Both the position numbers and the translations under genes were made by a program. Under the pieces are notes generated by a model, which was given only the letters and a program-made list of their open reading frames with translations, made no database searches and had not been told where the DNA came from. Source: an uncultured Pirellulaceae bacterium (GTDB lineage: Bacteria > Planctomycetota > Planctomycetia > Pirellulales > Pirellulaceae). From it: a DNA stretch of 5,271 nucleotides. Below, piece after piece: positions 1-5,271 of the stretch (its first letter is position 1; every line of letters begins with the position of its first letter). The stretch is taken from the NCBI GenBank assembly GCA_947259675.1, contig CAMYNE010000211.1:1-5271 (forward strand). The letters run 5' to 3'.

Positions 1-195
1 CTGAACAGGACTGTCGATACTGATGCCTACCTTTGAAAAACCGGCCTCTTTTATTTTACCGGCCATATCACGGTCAATCAGAAATCCGTTGCTGTTCATG
101 GACACGGCAAAGCCCAGATCTGCGGCACGGCAGGCAATCTTCAGAAGATCTTTTCTCAGAAGCGGCTCGCCTCCACCAAAGTTCACTGAAAAGAC
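1..195 (-). pseudogene. Internal fragment of a radical SAM enzyme, fused in frame to HlyD
   Basis: Residues 297-361 of the leftmost reading frame do not resemble HlyD. They begin VFSVNFGGGEPLLRKDLL, continue through SMNSNGFLID and end KVGISIDSPVQ at the window edge. The GGEP motif, which contacts the amino group of S-adenosylmethionine, followed by strands ending in NSNG and GISIDS, is the beta2-beta4 part of a radical SAM barrel. It is the type seen in MoaA/PqqE/SPASM-like peptide- and cofactor-modifying enzymes. The CxxxCxxC motif that binds the 4Fe-4S cluster normally lies some 40-50 residues before GGEP. Here that region is HlyD coiled coil with no cysteine at all; the only cysteine is Cys318, after the motif. 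The fragment therefore cannot be a working radical SAM enzyme from this start. The substrate class cannot be told from 65 residues. Downstream sequence outside the window is needed to see whether the rest of the enzyme follows. Confidence 0.82.
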
Positions 196-1083
196 TTTGG
201 CCTTTGCCAGTTTGGCTTTTGCATTGGCAATCAACGTGTGCTCGTCGCCGACTTTCGAATCTCGGGCAATCAGGGCTCGTTGAGCATCCGCTTTTACGCG
301 CGGTAAATCCGCAGTCAATAATTGCTGTAAGCGGAGTTCTGTGCGAGCCACGTTGGTTTCGGCAATCGTCACATCGATTTTGTCTTTGCTGATGGTTTCG
401 ACGGCAATCTTGGAATCGTTTTTTGCGGTGATCAATTGGTTGAGCAGTTCGGTATATCGAAAAACCATCGCGTCGTATTCGGTTTGTGCGACCGCTGCCG
501 AAGCCAGCAACCTTTCGTTTCGATCCACAATCTGCTTGGCCGTATCAACGTTGACGGTGAGCGTCGAGATCAGCTCGTTGGCAGTCTCCAGCTCCACTTC
601 GGATTTACGAAGTGCGGCTTGTGCCGAACTGACTCGTGATTCGGCTACCATTTTCTCAGCCTTCAATAGTGCCACGTCCTGTTCTGTTTTGCGAACGATC
701 GACTCGGCAGACGTATAAGCTTCCTTGAGTTGTTCGACTTGCTGACGTGCGTTTTCCAAGTTGGCCGTTTCCGCATTTACGGCTTGCTGGAAAGGAATTG
801 GATCAATCTTGAAGAGAATTTCTCCCTTCTTAACGCGTTGCATCCCTTTGGCGGGCACTTCGATAACTTCACCAGATACATTCGGAATGATCTCAACAAT
901 GTTTTGATAAACGTTTACGGCGCCTTGCGGAGCACCCCACTGCATCGGGATGAACAAGATGATGAACAACAGCAACATCCACAGGAGCGGTGAAAGCTTC
1001 CAAAACAGAGTGAGCTTGATGATGTTCAGTTTGATCAACAGCGCCAACACGGCGACGTAGAGCAACGTCAAGAAGACTATCAT
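1..1083 (-). CDS. HlyD-family membrane fusion protein (YibH/YiaV-like), 3' half replaced by radical SAM sequence; runs off window
   Basis: All 361 codons from ATG 1083 to the left edge are open. Residues 3-19 and 28-46 are hydrophobic and look like two N-terminal membrane helices. Residues 62-97 form the first half of a biotinyl-lipoyl-like domain (IIPNVSGEVIEVP, then VKKGEILFKIDP). Residues 100-296 are an Ala/Glu/Lys/Gln-rich coiled-coil hairpin. This is the order found in HlyD/EmrA periplasmic adaptors, which link an inner-membrane transporter to the outer membrane. E. coli YibH and YiaV, about 378 residues, are the closest type I recall. In such proteins the coiled coil returns to a segment like 'NLEQTVVRAP.DG' and a beta-barrel. 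Here, after Lys296 (codon 196-198), the frame reads radical SAM sequence instead, so the adaptor lacks roughly its last 100-130 residues and is unlikely to work as encoded. The ATG overlaps the stop of the upstream DUF3302 gene (ATGA), indicating translational coupling. The HlyD assignment of residues 1-296 is firm. Confidence 0.88.
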   Translation of the reverse strand, partial: MIVFLTLLYVAVLALLIKLNIIKLTLFWKLSPLLWMLLLFIILFIPMQWGAPQGAVNVYQNIVEIIPNVSGEVIEVPAKGMQRVKKGEILFKIDPIPFQQAVNAETANLENARQQVEQLKEAYTSAESIVRKTEQDVALLKAEKMVAESRVSSAQAALRKSEVELETANELISTLTVNVDTAKQIVDRNERLLASAAVAQTEYDAMVFRYTELLNQLITAKNDSKIAVETISKDKIDVTIAETNVARTELRLQQLLTADLPRVKADAQRALIARDSKVGDEHTLIANAKAKLAKAKVFSVNFGGGEPLLRKDLLKIACRAADLGFAVSMNSNGFLIDRDMAGKIKEAGFSKVGISIDSPVQ

Positions 1084-1331
1084 TCGCCCGTGCCCTCGCT
1101 CTGCTCCGATTTGACCGCTATCGGTTTTGTGTAAGCCCAGACGAACGCCAAAGGACAAAGAATTCCCATCGTGATGACTCCCCACCAACCGCACACTCCA
1201 ACCGCGTCGGCTTGAGGATGATTACGACTGCGAGCAATTTTTCCCGGGGCCATCCCCAGCGCCACCCAAACAGCTACGGCGGCTAAGAGTAGAACGATCA
1301 ACACAAACAAAGCAAAGTATTTTAAGAACAT
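1080..1331 (-). CDS. DUF3302 family small inner-membrane protein (YibI/YiaW-like)
   Basis: This is an 83-residue protein. Residues 5-27 form a strongly hydrophobic helix, a short polar loop carries the family signature RNHPQADAVGVCGWWG (about residues 36-51), and a second helix follows at about 49-67 with a charged C-terminal tail. The loop matches the 'RNHP.ADAI...GW' stretch that I recall from E. coli YiaW. DUF3302 proteins are uncharacterised but typically sit immediately upstream of a HlyD-type adaptor, as here. The stop codon overlaps the HlyD start (positions 1080-1083 read ATGA on the minus strand). It is shorter than E. coli YiaW, which has a longer C-terminal tail. The ATG at 1331 is supported by AAAGG at 1341-1337, five bases upstream. 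A role as accessory subunit of an envelope transporter is inference from this conserved pairing. Confidence 0.85.
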   Translation of the reverse strand: MFLKYFALFVLIVLLLAAVAVWVALGMAPGKIARSRNHPQADAVGVCGWWGVITMGILCPLAFVWAYTKPIAVKSEQSEGTGE

Positions 1332-1336
1332 TCATG

Positions 1337-1341
1337 CCTTT
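1337..1341 (-). promoter_or_regulatory. Ribosome binding site for the DUF3302 gene
   Basis: AAAGG within AAAGAAAGGC on the minus strand lies five bases before ATG 1331. It favours this start over the out-of-frame ATG at 1335, which opens a shadow frame. Confidence 0.55.
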
Positions 1342-1378
1342 CTTTTTTTGCGCGGTATGATGCGACCGAAACGAGTCA

Positions 1379-1409
1379 ATTATGATGACACAGTTTGCTA
1401 ATATTTCAA
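1379..1409 (-). promoter_or_regulatory. Possible sigma70-like promoter for the DUF3302-HlyD unit
   Basis: On the minus strand, TTGAAA (1409-1404) and CATAAT (1384-1379) each match the -35 and -10 consensus at five of six positions, in an AT-rich stretch just upstream of the DUF3302 gene. The spacer is 19 bases, longer than the optimal 17. Transcription would begin near 1372 and give a leader of about 40 bases. Alternatives exist in the same region (TTGATT, TTGACT), and the sigma factor preferences of this organism are unknown, so the call is tentative. Confidence 0.25.
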
Positions 1410-1462
1410 TCAAAGAAAATAAGTCGATTCGTGTCTTGATTCGAACAGGAACAAGCGGAGAG

Positions 1463-1490
1463 AACGGAGAATTGAGTACCTCACTCCGTT
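1463..1490. repeat. Short inverted repeat AACGGAG/CTCCGTT
   Basis: AACGGAG (1463-1469) and CTCCGTT (1484-1490) are perfect 7-base arms around a 14-base loop, in the gap between the minus-strand DUF3302 unit and the plus-strand remnant. There is no T-run, so a terminator is unlikely. It could be an operator for the DUF3302-HlyD unit or chance. Confidence 0.25.
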
Positions 1491-1496
1491 TCCTTA

Positions 1497-1682
1497 GTGA
1501 CCTCCTGTTCAAAACACGAATCTGGCGTATTCAACCGTAACATCATCGAGGTCAATAAAGACACAGTGGATTTCGGTAAGAAACCCGGCGAAGGCTGGTT
1601 CACGTTGCCTCGGCTTTACGCTCCCCTTGAACCGATCCTGAACAAGACCTGGAGATGGAACGACATCGAGCGGATTAAATGA
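1497..1682 (+). pseudogene. Decayed C-terminal remnant of a DUF1254/DUF1214 protein
   Basis: A 61-codon frame ends with PGEGWFTLPRLYAPLEPILN followed by KTWRWNDIERIK and a TGA stop. This matches the characteristic C-terminal end of DUF1214 domains in DUF1254/DUF1214 proteins, whose usual form is roughly 'NW..TVPGKGWF..LRLYGPLEP.FDKTW...DIE.VK'. Full-length members have several hundred residues and are usually exported, of unknown function. Here the same frame is closed by TGA at 1473-1475, and the only start is a GTG at 1497 without a Shine-Dalgarno sequence. The stretch before the motif (NRNIIEVNKDTVDFGKKPGEG) looks like the 'DGSVDIYFGPKAP.GKE.NW' region with about 15-20 residues deleted. 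I see no further homologous sequence upstream in any plus frame. The gene has lost its N-terminal part and probably an internal piece, so no product is expected. Family assignment rests on motif memory but is specific. Confidence 0.72.
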
Positions 1683-1815
1683 GCCGAACGCGCCAACGTC
1701 GGAGGTTACGGCTTCAGGTCGTTCGGAACCGACCAGGATACCGGATACCAATGGCTGTGCGCGGTTGGTAGATTGGCGGCAAACCAGGAACCATATCAGT
1801 AATAGGATCGCAACC
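1683..1815 (+). other. Spacer between the DUF1254 remnant and the DUF502 gene
   Basis: There is no gene here. It contains a tandem 7-base duplication, GGATACC at 1736-1742 and 1743-1749, which may mark replication slippage. The DUF502 frame is open back to a stop at 1639-1641, but its translation here (rich in Thr, Ser, Pro and Arg) does not look like protein sequence of the family. Confidence 0.4.
1804..1807 (+). promoter_or_regulatory. Ribosome binding site supporting GTG 1816
   Basis: AGGA in the context ATAGGATCGC lies eight bases before GTG 1816. The upstream alternative TTG 1765 has no purine-rich sequence in front of it, so this site decides the start of the DUF502 gene. Confidence 0.45.
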
Positions 1816-2421
1816 GTGGAACCAACGCCGTCTGACTCATCGACCGAGACTGCCGCCGATGAGTACCAACTGGCTACCTGGATGCGAGTCTACCTGCACG
1901 GCGTTCTCGCGTTCGTCGTTCTGTATGCCGTGGTGTACGTGGTAACACGTCTGGCGAGCCCGATTTTCGACTTGACTGGTAGTCTGCCCGTGGCAATCGC
2001 GTTGTCCATCCTGGGCATCCTGCTAGTTCCACCGTTGGTCGGCAGCCTGATTCTTTACGGGCTCTTTCCGATGATCGGCATGAAGGAAGGTTTGCAGGGT
2101 GTAATCGGGTGGGACCAGCGGCTCTTTGCACGTGTTTCCAGCGCGCGTAAACAAGTGCAAATCGTGATCATCAACTGGCCCAGCAAGGAAGTGCGAACGA
2201 TGGGACTATTGACTTCCACCTTCACGGCCGATGATTCCGGTCAGCAGCTGGCAGCCGTGTATGTGCCGACGGCACCGCAAACCCGATACGGTTATATCCG
2301 CGTCGTTTCTCTCGAGGAAGTGGAGTTTACCGACTTGACCCTCAAGGAATGGCAGCTCTACCAGCTGACCTTTGGCGCGGGAATTCCCGATCGGCGTGGC
2401 GGCGACTTGAACGACAAGTAG
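1816..2421 (+). CDS. DUF502 family membrane protein
   Basis: This is a 201-residue protein from GTG 1816 (218 if TTG 1765 were used; ATG 1882 is a further in-frame option). A polar N-terminus is followed by two membrane segments at about residues 27-46 and 57-84, the second containing LSILGILLVPPLVGSLILYG. The soluble C-terminal part carries the DUF502 hallmarks. These are a conserved 'INWPSKEVRTMGLLTS' strand (119-134), corresponding to 'V.YPRKG...IGFVT', and AAVYVPTAPQTRYGYIRVVS (146-165), corresponding to 'VFVPTTPNPTSGF...V'. After these comes an acidic strand and an amphipathic end with 'TFGAGIPD', where the family usually has a Gly-rich 'SGG' motif. The usual size is about 200 residues, so the gene is complete. 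DUF502 is widespread in bacteria and some plants (LCV/COV1-like), with no established biochemical role. The flanking genes give no clear functional link. Confidence 0.82.
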   Translation: MEPTPSDSSTETAADEYQLATWMRVYLHGVLAFVVLYAVVYVVTRLASPIFDLTGSLPVAIALSILGILLVPPLVGSLILYGLFPMIGMKEGLQGVIGWDQRLFARVSSARKQVQIVIINWPSKEVRTMGLLTSTFTADDSGQQLAAVYVPTAPQTRYGYIRVVSLEEVEFTDLTLKEWQLYQLTFGAGIPDRRGGDLNDK

Positions 2422-2466
2422 CTGGCCCATTGTCGAGCGTCGAGGAGATTCGTTGAAGAGTGAAGA

Positions 2467-2490
2467 AAGCGACGCTTCAAGCGAACGCTT
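2467..2490. repeat. Doubled short palindrome AAGCG-n-CGCTT
   Basis: Two near-identical palindromes lie side by side: AAGCG A CGCTT (2467-2477) and AAGCG AA CGCTT (2479-2490), one base apart. They lie about 75-100 bases before the sulfatase start. Their dyad symmetry and tandem placement resemble an operator for a dimeric regulator, but each half-site is short. No binding protein is encoded nearby. Confidence 0.3.
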
Positions 2491-2512
2491 TGACTTGTTA
2501 AGATATTTCATT

Positions 2513-2537
2513 CGCCGCAGTCCGGAACAATGCGGCG
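2513..2537 (+). terminator. GC-rich hairpin between the DUF502 and sulfatase genes
   Basis: CGCCGCA (2513-2519) and TGCGGCG (2531-2537) form a perfect 7-bp stem with an 11-base loop, followed by CAATTTCTTC. Its position 92 bases after the DUF502 stop suggests a weak Rho-independent terminator. The T-tract is interrupted, and the hairpin also sits only 27 bases before the sulfatase ATG, so it could equally be a leader structure controlling that gene. Confidence 0.4.
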
Positions 2538-2564
2538 CAATTTCTTCACCTGAGGCATCGTTTA

Positions 2565-4850
2565 ATGAAATCAATCAAAATCGTAATCGTTCTTGTATCC
2601 CTTGTTATCGCGACGACAGTCTCCGCTCAGGAAAAAGTACCTGAGTGGAAAGGCAAGATCGCCAAGAAATATGAAGATTCGGTCGAATATTGGGCGCCCA
2701 AAAAACGACCACCCAAAGGCGCACCGAACGTCGTCATCTTTTTGTTGGACGATACCGGATTCGGACAAATCGGATCCTTCGGAGGCTTGGTCAGTACGCC
2801 CAACATCGACAAACTGGCCGCAGGCGGACTGCGATATAACAACTTTCACACCACCGCCCTTTGCTCACCGTCACGAGCGACGTTGATGGCTGGTCGCAAC
2901 CCGCACACGATCGGACTCGGCAGCCACGCCCTTACCGCGATGGGCTTTCCGGGATACAACGCAATTGTTCCGCCGACTGCGAAATCGGTTGCCAATTACC
3001 TGGAGGCAGAAGGCTACGTTAATTACGCAATCGGCAAATGGGATCACACGCCACTGTACGAAGTTTCCCAACTTGGTCCATTCGATCGCTGGCCGAGTCA
3101 CGAAGGTTTTGCGCATTCCTATTGCTTTATGGCTGCGGACGTGCATCAGTTCATTCCGGTGCTGTGGGATGATCACCATCCTGAGCCCTACCGAAGAACT
3201 GAACATCTTGACAAAGACCTGGCGGACCGGGCCAACCAGTGGATCACTGGGCATAAGTCACTCGATAAAAAACTACCCTTCATGATGCTCTGGGCCTCGG
3301 GCTCAATGCACTCTCCTCACCAAGCGCCTGACAGCTACCTCAACAAATACAAAGGCAAATTTGATCAGGGCTGGGACAAGGTTCGTGACCAGATTCTGGC
3401 GAATCAAAAGAAGCTTGGTATCGTCCCGCAAAACACCAAGTTAACCCAGCGGATTAAGGAAATTCCGGCTTGGGATTCGCTGAACGCGGACGAAAAAAAA
3501 CTGTACGCACGACAAATGGAAGTCTTTGCCGCCCAACTTGAGTTCTGCGACGCCCAGATCGGCCGAGTCGTCGAAACACTCGAACGAATTGGCGAACTCG
3601 ACAACACGCTGATCATTGTAACGTCCGATAACGGCGCCAGCGGCGAAGGAGGTTTGGCAGGAACCTTTAACGAAACCTATGTACTCAACGGAATGCAAAC
3701 CCCATTCGATGCCAACATGCGTGCCTTGCCAGATTGGGGCCGTGCAAATACCTATCCACACTACCACGCAGGATGGGCGATGGCTGGCAACACTCCGTTC
3801 AGGTATTTCAAACAAAGTGAGCACCGAGGCGGTCAAGCTGATGCATTGGTCGTTCACTGGCCGAACGGGATCAAAGCCAAAGGCGACATACGAAGTCAAT
3901 ATCATCACATCAGTGATATCGCGCCCACGATCATGGAAGCCGCCGGAATCGAAAAACCGGAGACCTACCATGGAATTCCCCAACAACCATTCACTGGTGT
4001 TCCGATGAATTACTCCTTCGACAACGCAAACGCGCCGAACGCCAAACAAGTGCAATACTACGAGATGTTTGGCAATCGGGCGATCTGGTCTGACGGATGG
4101 AAAGCCGTCACCCTGCATGCTAACCGGATGCCGTGGGAATTAAACAAGGTAGCCTCGTTTGAAGATGACGTGTGGGAACTATACCACGTTGCCGAAGACT
4201 TTTCGGAGAGTGACAATCTCGCCGAAAAATATCCTGAAAAACTGGAAGAAATGAAACTGCTGTTCGATGAAGAGGCACAAAAAAACAACGTCTATCCCTT
4301 ATACGATGACATGATCACACGGATGGCGAAGATTAATGACATCCTGTTTGGTGACCAGAAGGAATTTACTTACTACGCACCCGGTGCGGTTCGAATTGCC
4401 GAGAAAGCTTCGGCTCCCGTCAAAAATCGTTCGCACAAGATCGAAACCACGATCGATCTCAACGGTGGTGAAGAAGGCGTGATTGTTTCTTGCGGCGGAA
4501 TGACCGGCGGTTATTCGATGTACATCAAAGATGACAAATTGCATTTTGATTACAATTATCTCGACGGTGTGCACTATCACCTGGCTTCCAAGACACTACC
4601 CAAAGGCAAAACCGATCTGAAGTTCAACTTCAAATTGACCAAACCCTTCGGCGGCACGGGCGAGCTGTTCGTCAATGGCCAACAGGTTGACGAAGTTGAG
4701 ATGCCAAAGATGCATATCAGCACTTATTCTTTGGCAGAAACCTTTGACGTGGGCATGGACTACGGAACCCAAGTCGATCCCAACTACGAAGGCAGCCCGT
4801 TCCCGTTCACCGGCGAGTTGGATCGTGTCATCATCACCTTGACGGACTAG
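2565..4850 (+). CDS. Secreted type I (formylglycine) arylsulfatase, S1_4-like
   Basis: This is a 761-residue sulfate ester hydrolase. Residues 1-21 are a Sec signal peptide with probable cleavage after VSA-Q; there is no lipobox cysteine, so the enzyme is periplasmic or released. The catalytic alpha/beta domain spans about 52-590. LLDD (Asp62, Asp63) supplies calcium ligands. CSPSR (Cys100-Arg104) is the sulfatase signature whose cysteine becomes formylglycine, followed by ATLMAGR. Also present are GKW with Lys158, His249/His252 in SMHSPHQAP, SDNG (Asp355, Asn356) and Lys416 in FRYFKQSEH. Segments such as GPFDRWPS, IPAWDSLNADEKKLYARQ and VWELYHVAEDFS are typical of the S1_4 subfamily. Residues from about 620 to 760 form a C-terminal beta-rich domain, probably a LamG/concanavalin-like sandwich, as usual in this group. 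A GAGG-like site (TGAGG, 2551-2555) precedes the ATG by nine bases. Two deviations: GKWH is GKWD (Asp160), and the usual HEGG is HRGG (420-423). A maturase (FGE or anSME) must be encoded elsewhere. The substrate cannot be deduced. Confidence 0.95.
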   Translation: MKSIKIVIVLVSLVIATTVSAQEKVPEWKGKIAKKYEDSVEYWAPKKRPPKGAPNVVIFLLDDTGFGQIGSFGGLVSTPNIDKLAAGGLRYNNFHTTALCSPSRATLMAGRNPHTIGLGSHALTAMGFPGYNAIVPPTAKSVANYLEAEGYVNYAIGKWDHTPLYEVSQLGPFDRWPSHEGFAHSYCFMAADVHQFIPVLWDDHHPEPYRRTEHLDKDLADRANQWITGHKSLDKKLPFMMLWASGSMHSPHQAPDSYLNKYKGKFDQGWDKVRDQILANQKKLGIVPQNTKLTQRIKEIPAWDSLNADEKKLYARQMEVFAAQLEFCDAQIGRVVETLERIGELDNTLIIVTSDNGASGEGGLAGTFNETYVLNGMQTPFDANMRALPDWGRANTYPHYHAGWAMAGNTPFRYFKQSEHRGGQADALVVHWPNGIKAKGDIRSQYHHISDIAPTIMEAAGIEKPETYHGIPQQPFTGVPMNYSFDNANAPNAKQVQYYEMFGNRAIWSDGWKAVTLHANRMPWELNKVASFEDDVWELYHVAEDFSESDNLAEKYPEKLEEMKLLFDEEAQKNNVYPLYDDMITRMAKINDILFGDQKEFTYYAPGAVRIAEKASAPVKNRSHKIETTIDLNGGEEGVIVSCGGMTGGYSMYIKDDKLHFDYNYLDGVHYHLASKTLPKGKTDLKFNFKLTKPFGGTGELFVNGQQVDEVEMPKMHISTYSLAETFDVGMDYGTQVDPNYEGSPFPFTGELDRVIITLTD

Positions 4851-4860
4851 CTATTGCTAG
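4847..4860 (+). terminator. Small hairpin overlapping the sulfatase stop codon
   Basis: CTAGC-TATT-GCTAG is a perfect 5-bp stem with a four-base loop that includes part of the TAG stop. A second 5-bp pair, CGGAT/ATCCG, follows at about 4864-4882 and is trailed by AAAACTTT. Neither has a real T-tract, so termination here is weakly supported. Confidence 0.22.
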
Positions 4861-5101
4861 GTAACGGATCCGGAGCTATCCGAAAACTTTCCGTGATCTG
4901 TGAGGCTGTGAGACGTTTTCGGCGTTTGGTTTTCGAGATGAGTTGTCGGACAGAAAGTAACAGGGCACTGGAATCTCCTTTCCTCGCTGGTCCAAGTCAC
5001 GAAAATCGAACGTTTTCTGGGCTCGCCCATCTGGCCGATTCTGGTTTCGGACGATAAAAATCCTAAATTCAATGGTTAATGAACAAGCCGAAAAAATGAA
5101 G
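4851..5101. other. Intergenic region between convergent genes
   Basis: These 251 bases separate the sulfatase from the minus-strand gene on the right. The short open frames on both strands lack ribosome binding sites and recognisable protein motifs. Several short GAAAA/TTTTC and GGGC/GCCC pairings occur, but none is a convincing bidirectional terminator. Confidence 0.5.
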
Positions 5102-5271
5102 TTACGCCCGTGACTGCAAACTTTCCTTGAGCAAAAACCTTAATTCAGCCGTTCGTTCGTAGGTAAAGTAAAAGGTCACTCGGCGCCCGTCTGCCGCGCC
5201 GGTACCGCCATATCCCAAGACATCTGATGGATCAACAAAATTGAAGATCTCTCCAGTGGCAATCACTCGCA
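5102..5271 (-). CDS. C-terminal end of an unidentified protein, entering from the right edge
   Basis: The minus strand is open from the right edge (first full codon 5269-5267) to TAA at 5104-5102, giving 55 residues. They begin RVIATGEIFNFVDPSDVLGY and end with FLLKESLQSRA. The composition is protein-like, with alternating hydrophobic strands (VIATGEIFNFV, RVTFYFTY), a glycine-rich turn (GYGGTGAADGRR) and a terminal helix. This suggests the last beta strands and helix of a globular soluble domain. I do not recognise the family. The gene converges on the sulfatase and is not part of its transcription unit. The start and most of the gene lie outside the window. Confidence 0.6.
   Translation of the reverse strand, partial: RVIATGEIFNFVDPSDVLGYGGTGAADGRRVTFYFTYERTAELRFLLKESLQSRA

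Noticed and set aside
1..195. The radical SAM fragment could be the anaerobic sulfatase-maturing enzyme (anSME) partner of the sulfatase in this window
   Set aside because: anSME proteins have a different GGEP context (FQGGEPTL-type, as I recall), the fragment lacks the cluster cysteines, and it is over 2 kb away on the other strand. There is nothing to link it to sulfatase maturation.
730..993. Plus-strand open frames across 23-993 as genes
   Set aside because: They are antisense shadows of the HlyD reading frame, whose translation shows continuous membrane, lipoyl and coiled-coil features.
1736..1749. GGATACC tandem duplication as a mobile-element target site
   Set aside because: The copies are directly adjacent with nothing inserted between them, so slippage or chance is the better explanation.
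1765..1815. TTG 1765 as the start of the DUF502 protein
   Set aside because: It has no Shine-Dalgarno sequence, and the added residues (VDWRQTRNHISNRIAT) are unlike the family. GTG 1816 has AGGA at a suitable distance.
3441..4118. A 225-codon minus-strand frame inside the sulfatase gene
   Set aside because: It lies wholly antisense to conserved sulfatase catalytic sequence and shows no recognisable motif or ribosome binding site.
4854..5072. Short open frames on both strands after the sulfatase
   Set aside because: They have no start signals, no protein-like patterns and overlap each other. They are more likely non-coding spacer between convergent genes.
1..5271. CRISPR array, tRNA, rRNA, insertion-sequence ends or phage genes
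   Set aside because: I looked for regularly spaced repeats, cloverleaf-like segments, transposase motifs and terminal inverted repeats and found none.

Overview
The window (5271 bp, about 50% GC by eye) looks like a chromosomal piece of an environmental Gram-negative-type bacterium. A type I formylglycine sulfatase of the S1_4 kind beside a DUF502 membrane protein and a DUF3302/HlyD pair would fit Planctomycetota or a neighbouring sulfatase-rich lineage. That assignment is inference, because no rRNA or phylogenetic marker is present.

Left, minus strand (1-1331): a two-gene unit. A small DUF3302 inner-membrane protein (1080-1331) is coupled by an ATGA stop/start overlap to a membrane fusion protein of the HlyD/EmrA class (start at 1083), the arrangement of Escherichia coli yibI-yibH and yiaW-yiaV. 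The HlyD reading frame stays open to the left edge. At about position 195, however, it changes abruptly from HlyD coiled coil into the middle of a radical SAM enzyme (FGGGEPLL motif). Neither partner is complete: the HlyD lacks its second lipoyl half and beta-barrel, and the radical SAM part lacks its CxxxCxxC cluster-binding segment. This is either a rearrangement or an assembly join.

Middle, plus strand (1497-2421): a short decayed remnant of the C-terminus of a DUF1254/DUF1214 protein (1497-1682), then a DUF502 two-helix membrane protein (best start GTG 1816).

Right, plus strand (2565-4850): a complete secreted arylsulfatase, preceded by a GC-rich hairpin and a doubled short palindrome. 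It faces a minus-strand gene entering from the right edge, of which only the last 55 residues (5102-5269) are visible and whose family I do not recognise. The 251 bp between them holds no convincing gene.

The genes do not form an obvious pathway. The sulfatase would act outside the cytoplasm on sulfated organic matter, the DUF3302/HlyD pair would belong to an envelope export system, and DUF502 is an uncharacterised membrane family. I did not find a convincing undescribed system. The observations most worth checking are the HlyD/radical SAM junction, the DUF1254 remnant and the altered active-site motifs of the sulfatase.
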